Shown in pieces: positions 30,371 to 31,193 of a stretch of DNA of 31,193 bases. The DNA comes from CAZDSS01 sp964508185. GTDB lineage: Bacteria; Pseudomonadota; Alphaproteobacteria; Sphingomonadales; Govanellaceae. Both the position numbers and the translations under genes were made by a program. The notes under the pieces were generated by a model. It did no database searches, was not told the origin of the DNA, and saw nothing but the letters and a program-made list of their open reading frames with translations. The DNA lies in the NCBI GenBank assembly GCA_964508185.1, contig CAZDSS010000019.1, forward strand, positions 1-31,193. Direction: 5' to 3'. Each line of letters begins with the position of its first letter. The first letter of the stretch is position 1.

Positions 30371-31129
30371 ATGAGCGACGCAAGACAGACCCGGCGCAGC
30401 AACAGCGGCGGCACGCGATCCGGCAACAAGGGCCGCGCTGCCACAAGCGCCGGGAGCGGTACCGGCGATCAGGGCCAGGTCAGCGTCGTCGACATGGCGG
30501 TGGAGCGCATCCGCCAGAAAATCATGCGCGGGCAGCTCGCCCCGGGACAGCGCCTGATCGAGCCCGATCTCGCCGAACAGATGAATGTGAGCCGCACCGC
30601 GCTCCGCGAAGCCTTCCGGCGGCTCGCCGCCGAGGGCCTGGTGGAGCTCGCCCTGTACAAGGGCGCGACGGTGCGCCGCCTCAGCAAGAAGGACGTGCTC
30701 GAGGCATTCCTCATCCGCGAGCTGCTCGAAGGGCTGGTGGTGCGTCTTGCAACACCCGTGATCGCCGGCGACCAGGGCCTGAAGAAGACCCTGCTCGAGA
30801 TCCGCGACGAGCTGCGCCGGACGGTGAAATCGCCGGACGGCGGGGAAAGCTACGGCCTCGCCAACAACCGCTTGCACCACTTCCTGATCGACGCCGCGGG
30901 AAGCGCCCAGCTCGAGCGCTTGGTGGCGCAGATGCAACTGCCCATCTATCGCATCATCTATGCGCGCATGCTGGCGGAATCCACACGCATCCGCTCGCTC
31001 GCCGAACATGAACGCATCATCGACGCCATCCTCGAGAACGACGCGCAAAAGGCGGAAATGGCCATGCGCGCCCATGTCCATGCCTCGGCGGAATCCCTTC
31101 TGACGCTGTCGGAAGACTATTTCAGCTGA
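30371..31129 (+). CDS. GntR-family transcriptional regulator with FCD ligand domain
   Basis: 252 residues. A basic, low-complexity N-terminal tail of about 38 residues comes before the winged helix (VVDMAVERIRQKIMRGQLAPGQRLIEPDLAEQMNVSRTALREAFRRLAAEGLVEL, about 39-93). The FCD helical domain follows, with LHHFLIDAAGS, LAEHERIIDAILENDAQKAEMAMRAHV as metal/ligand elements; the usual D-x2-F-H first motif reads N-R-L-H-H, so the aspartate is changed to asparagine. Proteins of this class usually repress catabolic genes and are released by an acid or aromatic ligand. It is the natural candidate to bind the ATCGT-N3-ACGAT sites near receptor 2, the oxidase/bicupin pair and the AraC gene. GAGG precedes the ATG. 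Confidence 0.9.
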   Translation: MSDARQTRRSNSGGTRSGNKGRAATSAGSGTGDQGQVSVVDMAVERIRQKIMRGQLAPGQRLIEPDLAEQMNVSRTALREAFRRLAAEGLVELALYKGATVRRLSKKDVLEAFLIRELLEGLVVRLATPVIAGDQGLKKTLLEIRDELRRTVKSPDGGESYGLANNRLHHFLIDAAGSAQLERLVAQMQLPIYRIIYARMLAESTRIRSLAEHERIIDAILENDAQKAEMAMRAHVHASAESLLTLSEDYFS

Positions 31130-31193
31130 TCGCCCGGCGTTCCACGCCGTTCATCCTGCCGGCCCTCAACTCTTGCGGGAATAACCGCCTGCC

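Noticed and set aside
1..31193. CRISPR arrays, tRNA or rRNA genes, insertion sequences, prophage or integrase genes
   Set aside because: I looked for spaced direct repeats, transposase and integrase motifs and tRNA-like cloverleaf ends and saw none; only a computed scan could exclude a degenerate tRNA or att remnant.

Overview
The window is GC-rich chromosomal DNA, densely packed with genes, with no rRNA, tRNA, CRISPR, phage or transposase signal that I can see. It looks like an alphaproteobacterium with sphingomonad-like habits. The reasons are two large TonB-dependent receptors with the E-E-I-(L/V)-V-T-A-R plug start, several Rieske oxygenases, an FCD-type GntR regulator and exopolysaccharide genes. 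This is a style-based inference; there is no marker gene that fixes the genus.

Layout. 1-2.0 kb: the 3' end of a UDP-glucose dehydrogenase-like gene, the ribosome-rescue factor ArfB and a hydantoin/Asp-Glu-type racemase. 2.1-4.0 kb: a 640-residue protein I do not recognise, in visibly AT-richer DNA. 4.1-6.6 kb: an FAD aromatic monooxygenase overlapping a DUF2783-type small gene, then a hemerythrin-domain protein. 6.65-8.64 kb (minus): malonyl-CoA synthetase followed by a small zincin metallopeptidase. 8.9-12.8 kb: a polysaccharide block (flippase, pyruvyl transferase, and a convergent GT4 glycosyltransferase). 12.95-15.2 kb (minus): a class I aminotransferase and a CurA-type reductase.

15.2-31.1 kb is accessory catabolism. 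TonB receptor 1 (in one run with the CurA-type reductase) is divergent from a LuxR-type regulator, which is followed by an amidase and a Rieske oxygenase. Convergent to these is a second, VanA-like Rieske oxygenase with an upstream HbpS/GlcG-like gene, divergent from an AraC regulator. Then come a VAO/lactate-dehydrogenase-type FAD oxidase divergent from a bicupin plus an alpha/beta-hydrolase-fold protein, TonB receptor 2, and an FCD-GntR regulator.

The best lead is a candidate regulon. The half-sites ATCGT-N3-ACGAT, the pattern expected for an FCD-GntR protein, occur perfectly in the intergenic regions of oxidase/bicupin and of receptor 2/GntR, and nearly perfectly between HbpS and AraC. In front of receptor 2 the palindrome lies on the -10 of a TTGACA promoter. 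This ties uptake, two oxidation modules and regulation into one unit, probably for an aromatic or phenolic plant-type compound; the substrate cannot be read from sequence. Within the unit, the hydrolase-fold protein has lost its nucleophile serine (GDSAG has become GDAPG), and the LuxR regulator further left lacks the usual acyl-homoserine-lactone contact residues.
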